A stretch of DNA of 64,000 bases from Todiramphus chloris collaris. Lineage: Eukaryota > Chordata > Aves > Coraciiformes > Alcedinidae. Shown piece after piece: positions 1 through 10,782 of this stretch. The stretch's first letter is position 1; each line of letters starts with the position of its first letter. Where the stretch lies: assembly GCA_025345505.1 (NCBI GenBank), contig JANVCC010000125.1, positions 4,261,441 through 4,325,440 of the forward strand, read 5' to 3'. The notes beneath the pieces are model-generated. The model did no database searches. It was not told where the DNA came from and saw nothing but the letters and a program-made list of their open reading frames with translations. The translations under genes were made by a program, and so were the position numbers.

Positions 1-1471
1 GTTTCCACAAGGGAAGTGACTACTGACCAATTCATCCCAGGCTCTTTCTCTTCTCAGAAGACAGTGAGTCAGTGGCATTAATGAAGTTCTGGACAAGATT
101 CATATTGTCTTAAAGAAGGTCTCCCTCTCAAGTTCAATGAATCACATCCCTACCTTCACTGAATGCGTTGACTCATCCTCTATTACTACAGTGGGCATCT
201 GATGGAAATGCTAAATATGGACAGCTAAAATTAGAAGGGTGAATCCCAGACAAGTTGTCTACAAGTCAGCTAACGGAAATACTTGCAAACAGTTCTTCTG
301 TATGTGCATCTCAGAGTGTGATTAATCCCATCCCATGATAAATGTCTAAATAAGATGATGGACCATCTAATGAAAGTGTCTGCCTGCCTTAGCATTGGCC
401 ACATGCCTTAATTTTAGACAGCCAGGGTTAGCTGAGTTGAACTAGATCCTAAAACATATATCACCACACCTCTGCTTGGAAAATATTCTCTTAGCACTGA
501 TGGCACTAAAGCCTCAGCGTCCAATTCTGGGAATGCTTTCCCACAGATTCTCCAACAGGAAAATTAAACAGCTGGATTTTTCCAGTATTAAAACTCAACC
601 AGGTGATGATAGGGCACATGCTTCAGGTTTCAGGGACATTCATAATCCCAGGGCCTTTGCAAAGGTTAAGGACAGCATCCAGGGACTGCTGATCCATGGT
701 GCTAGGCATTGTCCAAGTACCTTGCCATCAGGATGAAGTTTGTCCTGTCCTTTATTTTTTGATAGGCTGCTTTGGAGAAAACAGTCCTGTTTGCATTCAT
801 TCATACATTTTCCTGCCTGGGACAAAAAATTGAGGAAAAAAACCTCTAAAACTCTCTGTACTTGTTATTAGAGGCTGTTTGCAATGCTGCTCCTGCAACA
901 CGAGCTTAGACCCAAACTCATTGTCTTCCTGTAGGTCAGAAAACACCTTGTGGTTGTTACCACTTTGCACCTCATTCCTGACACTGACCTTGATGGGAAA
1001 ACTCCTTAACCCACTTACTAAATCCCCAAGTCATCTTGCAGCCAGAGAGTAACAGTTGATACAAGTGCTTGCCAAGTTTCACATCGTTTTTAGCTGACCT
1101 GTATTTTGACTTGTTACATGAATCTCAGTGTAAGAAAAGCCCAGGGGTAACACTCCTCATGCCTACACTGTGAGATGGCACTTGAGAATAAGGTGGAGCT
1201 GTAGCCCTGCCCCTGATCTACACCTATATAAATTCAAAGGAATGGTGGGGACAGTAAGAAAGGGAGAGGGAGGGAGGAAGGAAATTGAGGAGAAAAGGGT
1301 ATTAAGGAGGGATGCAGAGAGGATGCAGCCTTTTCAGCAATAGGTTCACTGCATTTCTGAGTTCCTCAGAGCAAGACCAGTTTGGGAAGAGGGCTGAGTT
1401 ATGTATGCACTGTCTTGGTATGTGCTGCACAGGGGACACTGAACCCATTCACCTTAAGGAATAAGTGACAC
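1..1471. other. unique sequence, no gene recognised
   Basis: No recognisable exon, RNA gene or repeat. Open frames are short and have no domain-like features. A TATATAAA-type string lies at about 1225-1232, followed by a purine-rich (GGGA/GGAA) stretch at 1257-1320. By itself this is too weak to call a promoter. Confidence 0.5.
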
Positions 1472-2068
1472 ATGGAATCACAGAATGGTTGAGATTGGAA
1501 GTGAACTCGGGAGGTTTTCTGGTCCAGCTCCTCTGCTCAAGCAGGGCCATCTAAAGCCGCTTTCCCTGGACCTTGTCCAGATGTGTTTTGAATGTCTTCA
1601 ATGATGGAGACTTCCCAAACTCTGAGGGCAACCTATGTCAGTGCTCCATCACTCTCACAATAAAAAAGTGTTTCCTGATGTTCAGAAGGAAAATCCTGTG
1701 TTTCTCTTTATGCCCATTGACTCTTGGCCTGGCACTGGGCACCACTGAAAGAGCCTGGATTTGTCCTCTTTGCACTCTCCCTTCTGGTATTTATGTTCAT
1801 CAACAAGATCCCCTCTGAGCCTTCAGCCCCTCCAGGCTGAACAGTCCCAGCTCCCTCAGCCTTTCCTCATGGGAGAGATGCTCCAGTTCCTTCAATATCT
1901 TCATGGAACTTGATGAACTGCCTCCAGTATCCTTGTCTCTCTTGTACTGGGGAGCCTGGAAGAGGACACTGTACTCCAGCTGTGGATCACCAGTGCTGAG
2001 GAGAGGGCACACCTCCGGATTTCCACTGGCTAATGGCCTAGATCTCAGGCTCTTCCTAGACATGATGT
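1472..2068 (-). mobile_element. CR1 LINE fragment, 3' end, minus strand
   Basis: About 600 bp of avian CR1 retrotransposon in reverse orientation. The 3' end is the left edge, which reads GGAATCACAGAATGG. Going right there is the CR1 segment with the 'gtccagctcctctgctcaagcaggg'-type region, then 'ctccagctgtggatcaccagtgctga', both characteristic of CR1 read on the complementary strand. The copy is diverged, with many substitutions and no intact reverse-transcriptase frame. Open frames across it on either strand (for example 1573-1818 and 1800-2075) are repeat-derived and are not genes. CR1 copies are normally 5'-truncated at insertion, and this one ends near 2068. Confidence 0.94.
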
Positions 2069-5000
2069 AACACAAATACTGTCACCAAGCTTTCATAAAG
2101 CACATTTTGCTCTTCCCTCTCAAAGCACCTTTGCAGAGGAAGCCAGCATCCACCTCCCAATTTGCCAGCGGGAAAAACAGCAAGGAAGTGATGTTCCCCA
2201 AATGGGCTGCAGAACAGGCTCTCGAACACCGGGTTTGTTCACATTCTTATCTTCCCTGAGCTGGAAGGGCCCCCAGGTGACAGGGCTTGTGAATCTTAAT
2301 CAGACTGTTGCGTGTGCTTGAAGGTTTGCTACCCAAGCCTACAGTCCTTTCTGTGAGATCTTTTCACACAGGAGAAAATTGATAATCTCAGAGAATACAA
2401 GCAGAGAGGTTGGAACTGAAATAAAAGCTTGCTCTCCGAAGACCCTTGGGTGAAAGCTGCTATGGAAATGCATCATATCACTGCTGTCATACCATGGATC
2501 ACCAGCTGTTTCTGTCCTTAAGAAATGGTGTCTGCTTCAGACTGGTTTTCCTCATGCTGGAAGGGAAGAATCCAAATAACCTCTGTTGAAAAGTGTTGCA
2601 GTTGGTAAAGATGGGAACTGACTCTGAAGATGTTGTGTGGAGAGTAAGAAGAGGCATCTCAAGTGTTTCAGTTAGTTAGAATCATCTACATAATTGCAAC
2701 AATAAGACCAACCCCTAAATAGTGACTCAAACTACTCCTTTAAAATTTCTTTTAATATTTTGCCTGAGCTGAAGTTTGCTGTCAGTGTCATAGCTATGCT
2801 GTACTCCTTACTTTTGGTGCAGTGATGAGAGCATCGTTAGTTTTACACTTGTAGTGATACGATTGCTAATGCTTCTACCTGGCATTTCCACCCTTCCAGG
2901 CTCAGCTAAACTGACAGTGTTGGAAGGACTGTGCAAAAGAGAAAGAAGAAAGTTGACAGCTCCTTAAAAGCCTCGTACAAATAGGACAGGGCTTGACACA
3001 ATGCTGTTCCAAAATCAGTCACTTGGACTTGATTTGCCAGACTTGCAAGAAGCTGCTTGTTGCCTGGATTTTGCTGTGGAAGGTGATTTGATTTGGTACC
3101 TCTGGGTTTAACATCCTGAGTGAAGCTGGGCAGATGCCATTGGTAAAAACAGAAATGTTGCAGGGCTTAGCTTCATCTGGGAGAGGAATTAGAGCTGAAG
3201 AACAGAAGTGCGTCTAAGGAGGATCTGGCTGCAGTATTTGCAACTGCACATACCCAGACACACAGGGATCAAAAAAACCCAAGACTTTCTGAGGCTGAAT
3301 AGGAGAAGACGGTCAGTGAACCATGCCCCAGTAGATTTTACAGTGTCCTTGGTTTGTATAGTCCCTTAATAAAAAAAATGACAAAGAAGTATAATTTTGT
3401 TACAGTTTTGTCACTAAAGGCTCTTATTTGTCTGTCCTTGTTCTTTAAATGGCCCCATTTAAATATCCAGGGATCTGAGATCTTCCTTCTGAGTGCCACT
3501 TTGTGCTCTGTGGCTGAATACAGGCTGCTTCTCCCACAGCTTAACCACCTGAGCACAAAGACTCCTTTCACAAGTTAAGTGTCTACAACATCAAACAAAT
3601 CATCCTCTGGAAATTTCACCCTTCCTCTGTCTACTAGAGAGTGCAACTGTAATGAGATATGCTAGGGAGAAACCACAAGAGAGGTGAACCCTATGCTGAA
3701 CGACCTATCACAGCACCCTAATCTGAATTTGAGTTTACTGCAATGCAGGTGGTGCATATTCTGACCACAGAAGCTCTCCAAAGATCATGTCTTACCTGGT
3801 AAGGGAGGTGATTTCATCTCCCTACCCTGTGCAGAAGAGCAGCCAGTCATTGCTACTACACGACACAAGTCATGGCATGAGGTCTTCTTGCTATAAAACT
3901 GGCTGCTCTCTGTTGAATATGTTGGTTTTCCTCTGATACAAACCATGGCTTTTCCCATGCCTGCAGGGGCAACTCTTCATGGATGCTTCTCTCTAGGAAT
4001 ATTGCAATTTTCCCTGTGTTTGTTTGGTTTTTAAAAATTCTTCTACTCCTCAGCCTACAGACCTGTCTAAACACGTTGTAGGCAGCCAAGGGAGAGAGCT
4101 TCTAGCAATGAAGATGAGGAGAGACCTGGGGCTGGATGCAGACCAAGATGAAAGTGAGAAACAGGAGAGGTTTCCACAGTGGTTTGGGACAGCCTTTTGA
4201 TTGCTGTTTTCCAAAGCAACCATGCAATACTGGTAACTCCTGGGAAGCTTTGGGATCAGCCCAGGCGTGGTGGTTTGAGAGAGAGACCAAAATGACCTGA
4301 GGATTGGTGATACCAGAGCAATAAAAGAAATGATTAAAGCATTTGAGTAGGAAACCCTTAGAGCTGGCGCATGCTCTACTAGGAGATAAGACATCAGCAG
4401 GCAGTCAGGGTGACTACCTACCCTTGCATAAAGGGTTGTTATCATGCTGACCCAGATCAATTCCTCTGGCTACGTAATGAGAATGGAAATGGGTGCCCAG
4501 GGCGCAGCAGAGAGAGCATTAAACCAAGGGTGGCTACATCCTAGAGGAAATTTCATAAACAATCAGTGCCAGGTAACACAGAGCTGTCTCCTGGCCCTGC
4601 AGGAGAAGGACAGTGGTCTCCCTGGTCTGTGAGTAGCCCTGGATGGAAGGACCCCATCTCTACCCAGCTCGCCCTTGTGTCAGAAAGAAGCAACAGACAC
4701 CCTTTTCAGCACTCATCTCCCTTCGGGGTCTCTGCCAGAGGCTGGATGAGATCACCCCCTCATTTCTCAGAGCAGCAACTGCTGATTCAAAATCCAAATA
4801 TCCTGTAGTCTCCCCTCCTCTGCCTGTCAGTGTATAAACATGTCAGCCCTTAGCAGCGCTTAGCAGCAGTAAATCATCTGCGTGGGAGAAGGCTGGGAGG
4901 GAACACTGAACCTTGTGGGGTAGAAGTGCATGAGGGGAAATTAAAAATACTCCCTGCCTTGCTACCACCTTCACTGTCTTGCAGAGACCTCTCTCCCCTC

Positions 5001-5184
5001 AGGGCTGCAGCCTCCCCACTTGGGAAATACCGAGGACAACAATTCACTTGTGTATCCTGCCACGCTAAATAAGCACTTCCAAAAGCACACAGCAAATGGC
5101 TCTTGCTACATCGATGTCAGGAGCTGGAAGCAGGAGGCACAAAAAGAGCTGGGACCTTCAGGCAACTGTCTTCTTCATAGTTTG
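2069..5184. other. unique sequence, no gene recognised
   Basis: Mixed-composition unique sequence. I see no exon with convincing splice signals, no RNA gene and no recognisable repeat. Overlapping short open frames near 4050-4460 and 4444-4840 carry no protein-like features. Confidence 0.5.
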
Positions 5185-5600
5185 GGAGCGATTAAACTGC
5201 ACATTTAATTGCTTTGATATATATTTGTTTTACATGAATGCAAGATCTAATTGGCTTATTCGCTCCAAAGTTGCTAACAATGGACCCTAAACTGTACATA
5301 AATGACCGTTAAATTATTAGCTATCAGAAAGATCTGCAATTGGATTTTGAATGTGAAATAAAACGAGGGCTGGGAGAAGCAATTATTATTTTTTATTTTT
5401 GTATTTTTTTAAGCAGCCTTATTATCTCTACAAAAGCCTTGCTCAGGAGACAAGCATTCCCATTAGAAAATCAATAACAGAGCTGCTGTGATAGCAGCAG
5501 TAACCTGTCTAGTTTCAATTAGTGCTTGGGAGAGGCTGATCCTCTTCCCTGAGCCTGTCACTTGCTAACACCAGTGGAATTCTGTGTGTATTTATAGTCT
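5185..5600. promoter_or_regulatory. candidate regulatory element rich in homeodomain cores
   Basis: About 400 bp of AT-rich sequence that is not simple repeat. TAAT/ATTA-type cores recur at about 5205 (TTTAATTG), 5248 (CTAATTGG), 5310 (AAATTATTAG), 5336 (GCAATTGG), 5380 (CAATTATT) and 5516 (CAATTAG), with a TTATC (GATA-type) site near 5420. This density of varied ATTA motifs without tandem structure resembles vertebrate developmental enhancers or conserved noncoding elements. Conservation cannot be tested here, and AT-richness alone produces many such cores, so the call is tentative. Confidence 0.3.
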
Positions 5601-5640
5601 GGAGTAATGTGAACTCTTGGTAGCAAAAATTTGAGACCTG

Positions 5641-5697
5641 ATTTTTTTTTTCCTCTTTTTTTTTTTTCCTTTATTTTTTTATATTTTTATTTTTTTA
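5641..5697. repeat. T-rich low-complexity tract
   Basis: A near-pure T tract, interrupted by C and A, on the plus strand. Read on the minus strand it is an A-rich tail containing overlapping AATAAA hexamers (for example 5699-5694). It follows directly on the stop codon of the speculative minus-strand model. It may be simple low-complexity sequence or an old poly(A) tail. Confidence 0.85.
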
Positions 5698-6089
5698 TTG
5701 ATACCAGTTGGTGTCACAGTGGGTCACAAAGACACAGATGGTGGCTGTAGGCAGAGATGGTGAAATCTTCACAGTGATTTGTCCTGTTCTTTTATTGGCC
5801 TTTGGGCAACAATTATGATAACATGATCTACAGGTAACCCCATCATTATTTTTTGTCCCTGTTTTCCTAGACCACTGAAGATCCCTGAGACCCTGAAAAA
5901 CTTCAAAGGGTTTTACATCAGAAAAGAGATGAAGGTTGTGGTCTTCTGCTCTCACAATCTGAGGAGGAGTCCTATTGCGTTTTGATGGAAGACTGGATGA
6001 TCTTTTGGGTTTGTGGTTGGACTTTAAAATGAAATATTTATACAGCACCTGAAATGCTGAGCACTTGAAAAGAGATTGAAAGTTGCTTC
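5695..6089 (-). CDS. speculative terminal exon of a small secreted protein (minus strand)
   Basis: Second exon of a model built from splice signals; no family was recognised. On the minus strand a pyrimidine-rich stretch ending in CTGTAG (AG at 6091-6090) can serve as acceptor. The open frame then runs about 131 codons to a TAA at 5697-5695. It encodes a region starting GSNFQSLFKCSAFQ, a basic stretch (KPKRSSS) and a cysteine cluster (TCRSCYHNCC) near the C-terminus. The acceptor phase (needs one base from the preceding exon) matches the donor of the upstream candidate exon, giving a 185-residue product. An AATAAA overlaps the stop, which is unusually close for a poly(A) signal. Open frames of this length are expected by chance in 64 kb, so the evidence is weak. 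It could equally be noncoding. Confidence 0.18.
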
Positions 6090-6365
6090 CTACAGTCAAA
6101 GCACAAAGCATCCTGAGATGTTGTCTTCAGTCTTGGTCAACTTTTAGTTGTCCGAGTTCAGGTAACCTTCCTTCCTGGACTCTGCTGAAGCTGGAAAGGG
6201 CTAGTAGGAAGATCAGAGCGTGTCCCTGGCCCTGCTGTGTTGCAGATGATTGTACCTGTGACCATCTCTGCTGGATCACATTGTGAAATTCGTGGGCAGC
6301 CAGGGCAAGCCTCAGAAAGATACAGAAACACTGCTCATCTGTCCTTTGCCCAGTAGAAAACGTAC

Positions 6366-6528
6366 CTTTGTTTTGATCTGCAAAGTGATTAAACCTAGAT
6401 AAGAACAGATCCACTGCAGCAGACGCTGCCTTTTCAGGTGTCTCTTCTTGGCACTCTAAGGAAGAAATGAGCCCAAAGCAGAACTGTGCAGAAAAAAGAA
6501 GCAGTGTAAAAGGGGAGACAGGATCCAT
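6366..6528 (-). CDS. speculative first coding exon with signal-peptide-like N-terminus (minus strand)
   Basis: On the minus strand an ATG at 6528-6526 sits in a good initiation context (G at -3, G at +4). It begins a 54-residue frame with a hydrophobic start, MDPVSPFTLLLFSAQFCFG, which resembles a secretory signal peptide. A predicted helix-like segment containing AASAAVDLFLSRFN follows. The frame reaches a near-consensus splice donor, AAAG|GTACGT (donor GT at 6365-6364), in phase 1. A phase-compatible acceptor lies 276 nt further on, at 6090. The same frame is open upstream to 6720, so the start choice rests on context and hydrophobicity. The AAVDLFLSRFN segment loosely recalls the first helix of cystatin-fold secreted proteins. 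That is an impression, not a homology call. Confidence 0.2.
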
Positions 6529-9500
6529 GTCACCTGCCTGACACAACACTGGACACGGGCAGGGGCTTGGTCTCAGCTGTTTTGAGAGCAACAGAGAGAG
6601 CTCAGCTCTTCTTGATGGTGACCCAACCCATGTCAAGAGGGTAGATGGAACAGTCACACTCTGGGAGAGGTCAGCCTCTTCCCATTGCCCAGAGAGGGTC
6701 CCCTGGTGAGTAGTTTTCATCAGACCCCTAGATTTTCAGACATTTGAAGTTTGGTAAAGAATTCCATGGTTGGTAAGTTGTTCTGAACTTTTCTATGCAG
6801 AAGAAAAATCAAAGCTTTCCCTCACTGTCATGGGTTACCACTTGGTGGTTGACATGAAAGTTTCCTATCCTCCAGTGCCCTTCATGGAACAGATGTTTGT
6901 GAGAAAGGCGTATCAATACCCTTCCACAGAAAGTTTGAAAGTAGAGTTCTGACAAGATTAATTTCCTACTTCAGACAATGACTCCTCTATTAGAGATTCT
7001 TGAATAATTAATTAGTAACCTACATTATTAATGAACACTGTGGGATTCATGGATTCACATTGGAATTATGCATACACCTAAAGTTACAATGTGCCTGACA
7101 ATTAAAAACATACAGCATTCGTTAAGGTGTAGAAGTTAGCACTGAATCTCTGACTGGGTGCATCTTGTAACACACCAGAAGCTACTTTTCTCTGATTTTA
7201 GGCAATTTCAGAGTAAGTAGTTTCTTTATTACATGCTGTCTTGATCTGCTAGTGACTACAAAATTTAGAATCATGACTAGGGTAAGGGGGTTGTTAGTCT
7301 GAAGTACAGGACTGCATTTCCAGCTCCTCAGACACAGCTGCTTATCTTGAGACTTGCTATAAGTCAGTCACGGATTCCATCTGAAAGAATGTTGTTGGCA
7401 AAGGTAAATTCCAAACTGACAGAAGCTACATGTGAATTTTTGACAAGGAGGTTGATTTATTTTTTCCCCTGCAGAAAACCAAACAAAACCAAAACATTTT
7501 CTCATAAAGAAAAGACACTTCCCTTATATTTTTATTTTAATTTAAACTGATGTTCCATTTAGAATTTCTTCTACTGTGCTGAGGAAACACATTATAAAGC
7601 TTGAAAACAACATGAAGAAATTGATTGTGGGTGGAAGGCAGCATTCATTTAAACTCAGATATGCTGGGCTTGTTAGTCTGTTTGTTTGTTTTCCATTTTC
7701 AGTTAGCCAATCTTTTCTTTTTTTCTTTCTTTTTCTTTTTCTTTTTTTTTTTGGTTTCGTTTCAGATCTGCCTCAGACTTATGACTTTATTTGCTTACCT
7801 CGCAGAATTGGCAGCAAAATGAAAAACCAGTTATTCCCACCTCTCAGTTTAGCAAATAGCATGTCGCTATCTGTGCCTAGAGGGGCCCAGAAATTGCTCT
7901 AGATCTCCAGATAACTTTTGAATATAATTGACAATAAGTAACATACATAGAGAAATAGCAATAGAGCAATAATAGTAATAGGACAGATTTAAGCAGTTGG
8001 GGATTAGTGGTGCTCACTGTGTTTTCCACACTCGGTGTGAATGAGTGAAACTCCAACTCAGTGCCTTCCTCAGTCAGCCTCTTACACAATCTCCACCTTA
8101 CGTGAGTATCACATCTCACTTACTGCTCCCACCTCAATATATCTCTGCTTCTCTCAGACCTAGAAGATATTGATGATGGAGTGTTCAGCAGTGCTGAAAG
8201 CTGGTCTCCACTGTCATTGTTCCCCCAGAGCTGTAGTGGAGACCATGAGAGGCTGCACTGCCAGGGAAGCCGGAGGGAAACTGGTCTGCCAGCCAAGTGA
8301 GGAGCAGCTGCTGCTGAGCTTGTCTCAGCTGAGGGATCACAAGGCCTTGTACCTGACTTGATGCACTGCAGATGATTTCCAACCCTAGCTGCTCCTGGGT
8401 TGCAACAACCAGGTCATGGCTAACATGCATGAGACAGAGATAATCCTGATGCTGGAAGAGTTTCATCCACTGTCCCGCAAACAGGTGCTATCCTGTGAGC
8501 CTGTGAGTCTGATAGAGACAGAGTGAACCATCTCACTACATCATGACCATAGACTGACAGCCTTCTAGATGGAACTGAACCTCAGAGGACCCTGTTCCAC
8601 TCTGCTCATCTATGCAAATGATGAAGCACCAGGACAGCTGAGCAGGAGGTGTGGACTTCGCTTTCAGTTAGAACTAGGAATGACGTTAAGGCAGACATCC
8701 TTCAAATGCATGTAGACATGTCTTTTGGACAATACCTTTCTGTTCTGGCTTTTTGGAAGAGGAATATTTGCAGCTGAGTTTGTTGAAATCTACGCTGCAA
8801 ATACATCAGATCCAGTTAGTGCTGGAGTCCGGGCTGTGATATGAAGCAGAGTAGTTTAGTAGGCTGAACGCGCTTCTTCTGGAACTGTGCCCGCAGGGGT
8901 ATGGCAGCACCTTCTGCAACTTCATTTGTCTGTGCTATCGTGCCTGACAAACAACAACATCTTTACTTAACTAAAAAACAGGCTCCACCGCAGAATCTAT
9001 GCATATATCCCTCCAGTGAGAATAACAAGGGAGTTTAAGAGAACTAACAATCTCTTTTTCCTCCTTCCCTGTGGGCAGGAGATGTAACTGGCTTAGTCTG
9101 ATGTGCATTTTCTTTTTTCGTTTCTATTTTTGTGTTTCTTTTCTCTGAACAAGCAGATAGAGGTGGTTAGGACCAGAAGACAAACAGTTACCATAATCTT
9201 AGTCCTTTTTCACACTAGCTAATTATGCAGCTGCCACGTGAACTTTTTAGTGCAGGGTCACACTCTAGAAGAGACTCTTCCAACCATCCCTGTCCTGAGT
9301 GCTGCTGGTCCTCTCAGCCTGAGAGAAGGAATCAGCTGTGGCCTTACCAGCTTGTGTTTAAAACAGCTTGTCACTAACTAGTTTGGCATTTTCTCTGGGT
9401 TTTTCTGCACTGGAGACATTTCCACTGGCTATTCAATACTCTCTATATGTTTCACAGTTATATTTAGCTTGAAAGTATCTGACTCAACAGGTAAGAAAAA

Positions 9501-10341
9501 TTCCTCTTTGCAGATACGCAATACTCTGATGAAGAAAGACACTGAACATCAGTATAAAAACCTATTGTTTCAAATTCTCGTGGAAATTGCTAAAAAACCC
9601 AAATTGAACCAACACAGTTTTGTGGTATATTGTTGTGCTTGCTTAAAATTTCTTACGATTTGTGTTATCATCTGGTTCAGTGATTAGCCCTTCCTTTTAA
9701 AAGACAGTCTTTCACAGGTAAATGCTAGAGCAAATCATTTCTCATTCTGCATAAGCACGGATGTGTGAGATCTCAGCTATCTGTAGCCAGAAGGCTTCAC
9801 CCTTTCTGTGCTGGAAGTCATACGCAGATACCCTTTCGATAAGCACTGGTGAATTTGGTCTCCATGGATTTGTGTAAATCCATGTCAAGGGAAGGACATC
9901 CACACTGGAAAACTGGGAAGGTGCTCAAGCCTAGGACTACACCCATCATCACCTCCCGGCTGAGTAGGGCTTATATGCCTATATGAACATATTTCCCCAC
10001 ATATAAGGTCATGCTCACGTGCACATGTGGCACCATTGCTACCGCAAGGCCATTTGTCTGCAGATTGTGATTTCATTTTATTTTTTTTTTTAAACTTAGC
10101 GGTGCAGCACAATCAAGTTTATGCTACAAAAGGATGGACCAAAATTATGTCTGCTCTGCAGACACAGGCTCCCGCTCTTCTGTTTTAATCAGCATCTCCA
10201 TCAGTGACTGACCAACAGGTCATGGCCAACGTTGCACAGGCTCTGAGGCCTCCTGGGGGAAGGCAGTGAATCCAAGAGACAAGTTATTTGTTATTAAAAT
10301 CATGAGGTATTATATGAATTTCTGTCATGCCTATGCCCTTC
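6529..10341. other. unique sequence, no gene recognised
   Basis: No exon, RNA gene or interspersed repeat recognised. A pyrimidine-rich CTTT/TTTC tract occupies about 7711-7753. AT-rich sequence around 7000-7110 contains TAATTAATTAG. A T run lies near 10080-10091. Open frames are short and unremarkable. Confidence 0.5.
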
Positions 10342-10782
10342 TAGAATCATAGAACCATAGAATCATAGAACAGTTCAGTCTGGAAGAGACCTTCAAGATC
10401 ATCAAGTCCAACCTTACTCCTATCCCTATCAAAAACCACTAATCCATGTCCCTAAGCACAACATCTACCTAGCTCTTAACACCTCCAGGGCTGGTGACTC
10501 CATCACCTCCCTGGGCAGGCTATTCCGATGCCTGACAACCCTTTCTGAAAAGAAATGCTTCCTGAGATCCAGCTGAACCTCCCCTGGTTCAACTTCAAGC
10601 CATTTCCTCTTGTTCTGTCCCTTGTCACCAGGGAGAACAGACCAACTCCTGCATTGGTACAGCTTCCCTTCAGGCAGCTGTAGAGGGCAATAAGGTCTCC
10701 CCTCAGCCTTCTTTTCTCAAAGCTAAACAGCCTCAGATCCTTCAGCCTCTCCTCATAAGACATATGCTCCAAACCCTTTACT
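10342..10782 (-). mobile_element. CR1 LINE 3' fragment, minus strand
   Basis: Well-preserved avian CR1 3' end in reverse orientation. The left edge carries three tandem AGAATCATAG-like units, the complement of the ATTCTATG tail. It continues through the typical 'ttcaagatcatcaagtccaac' segment, the 'cacctccagggctggtgactcca' segment and the 'cagcctctcctcataagac' segment. About 440 bp are present and the 5' end is truncated. The tail repeats are still readable, so this is one of the younger copies in the window. Open frames inside it, such as 10503-10772 minus, are repeat sequence. Confidence 0.96.
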
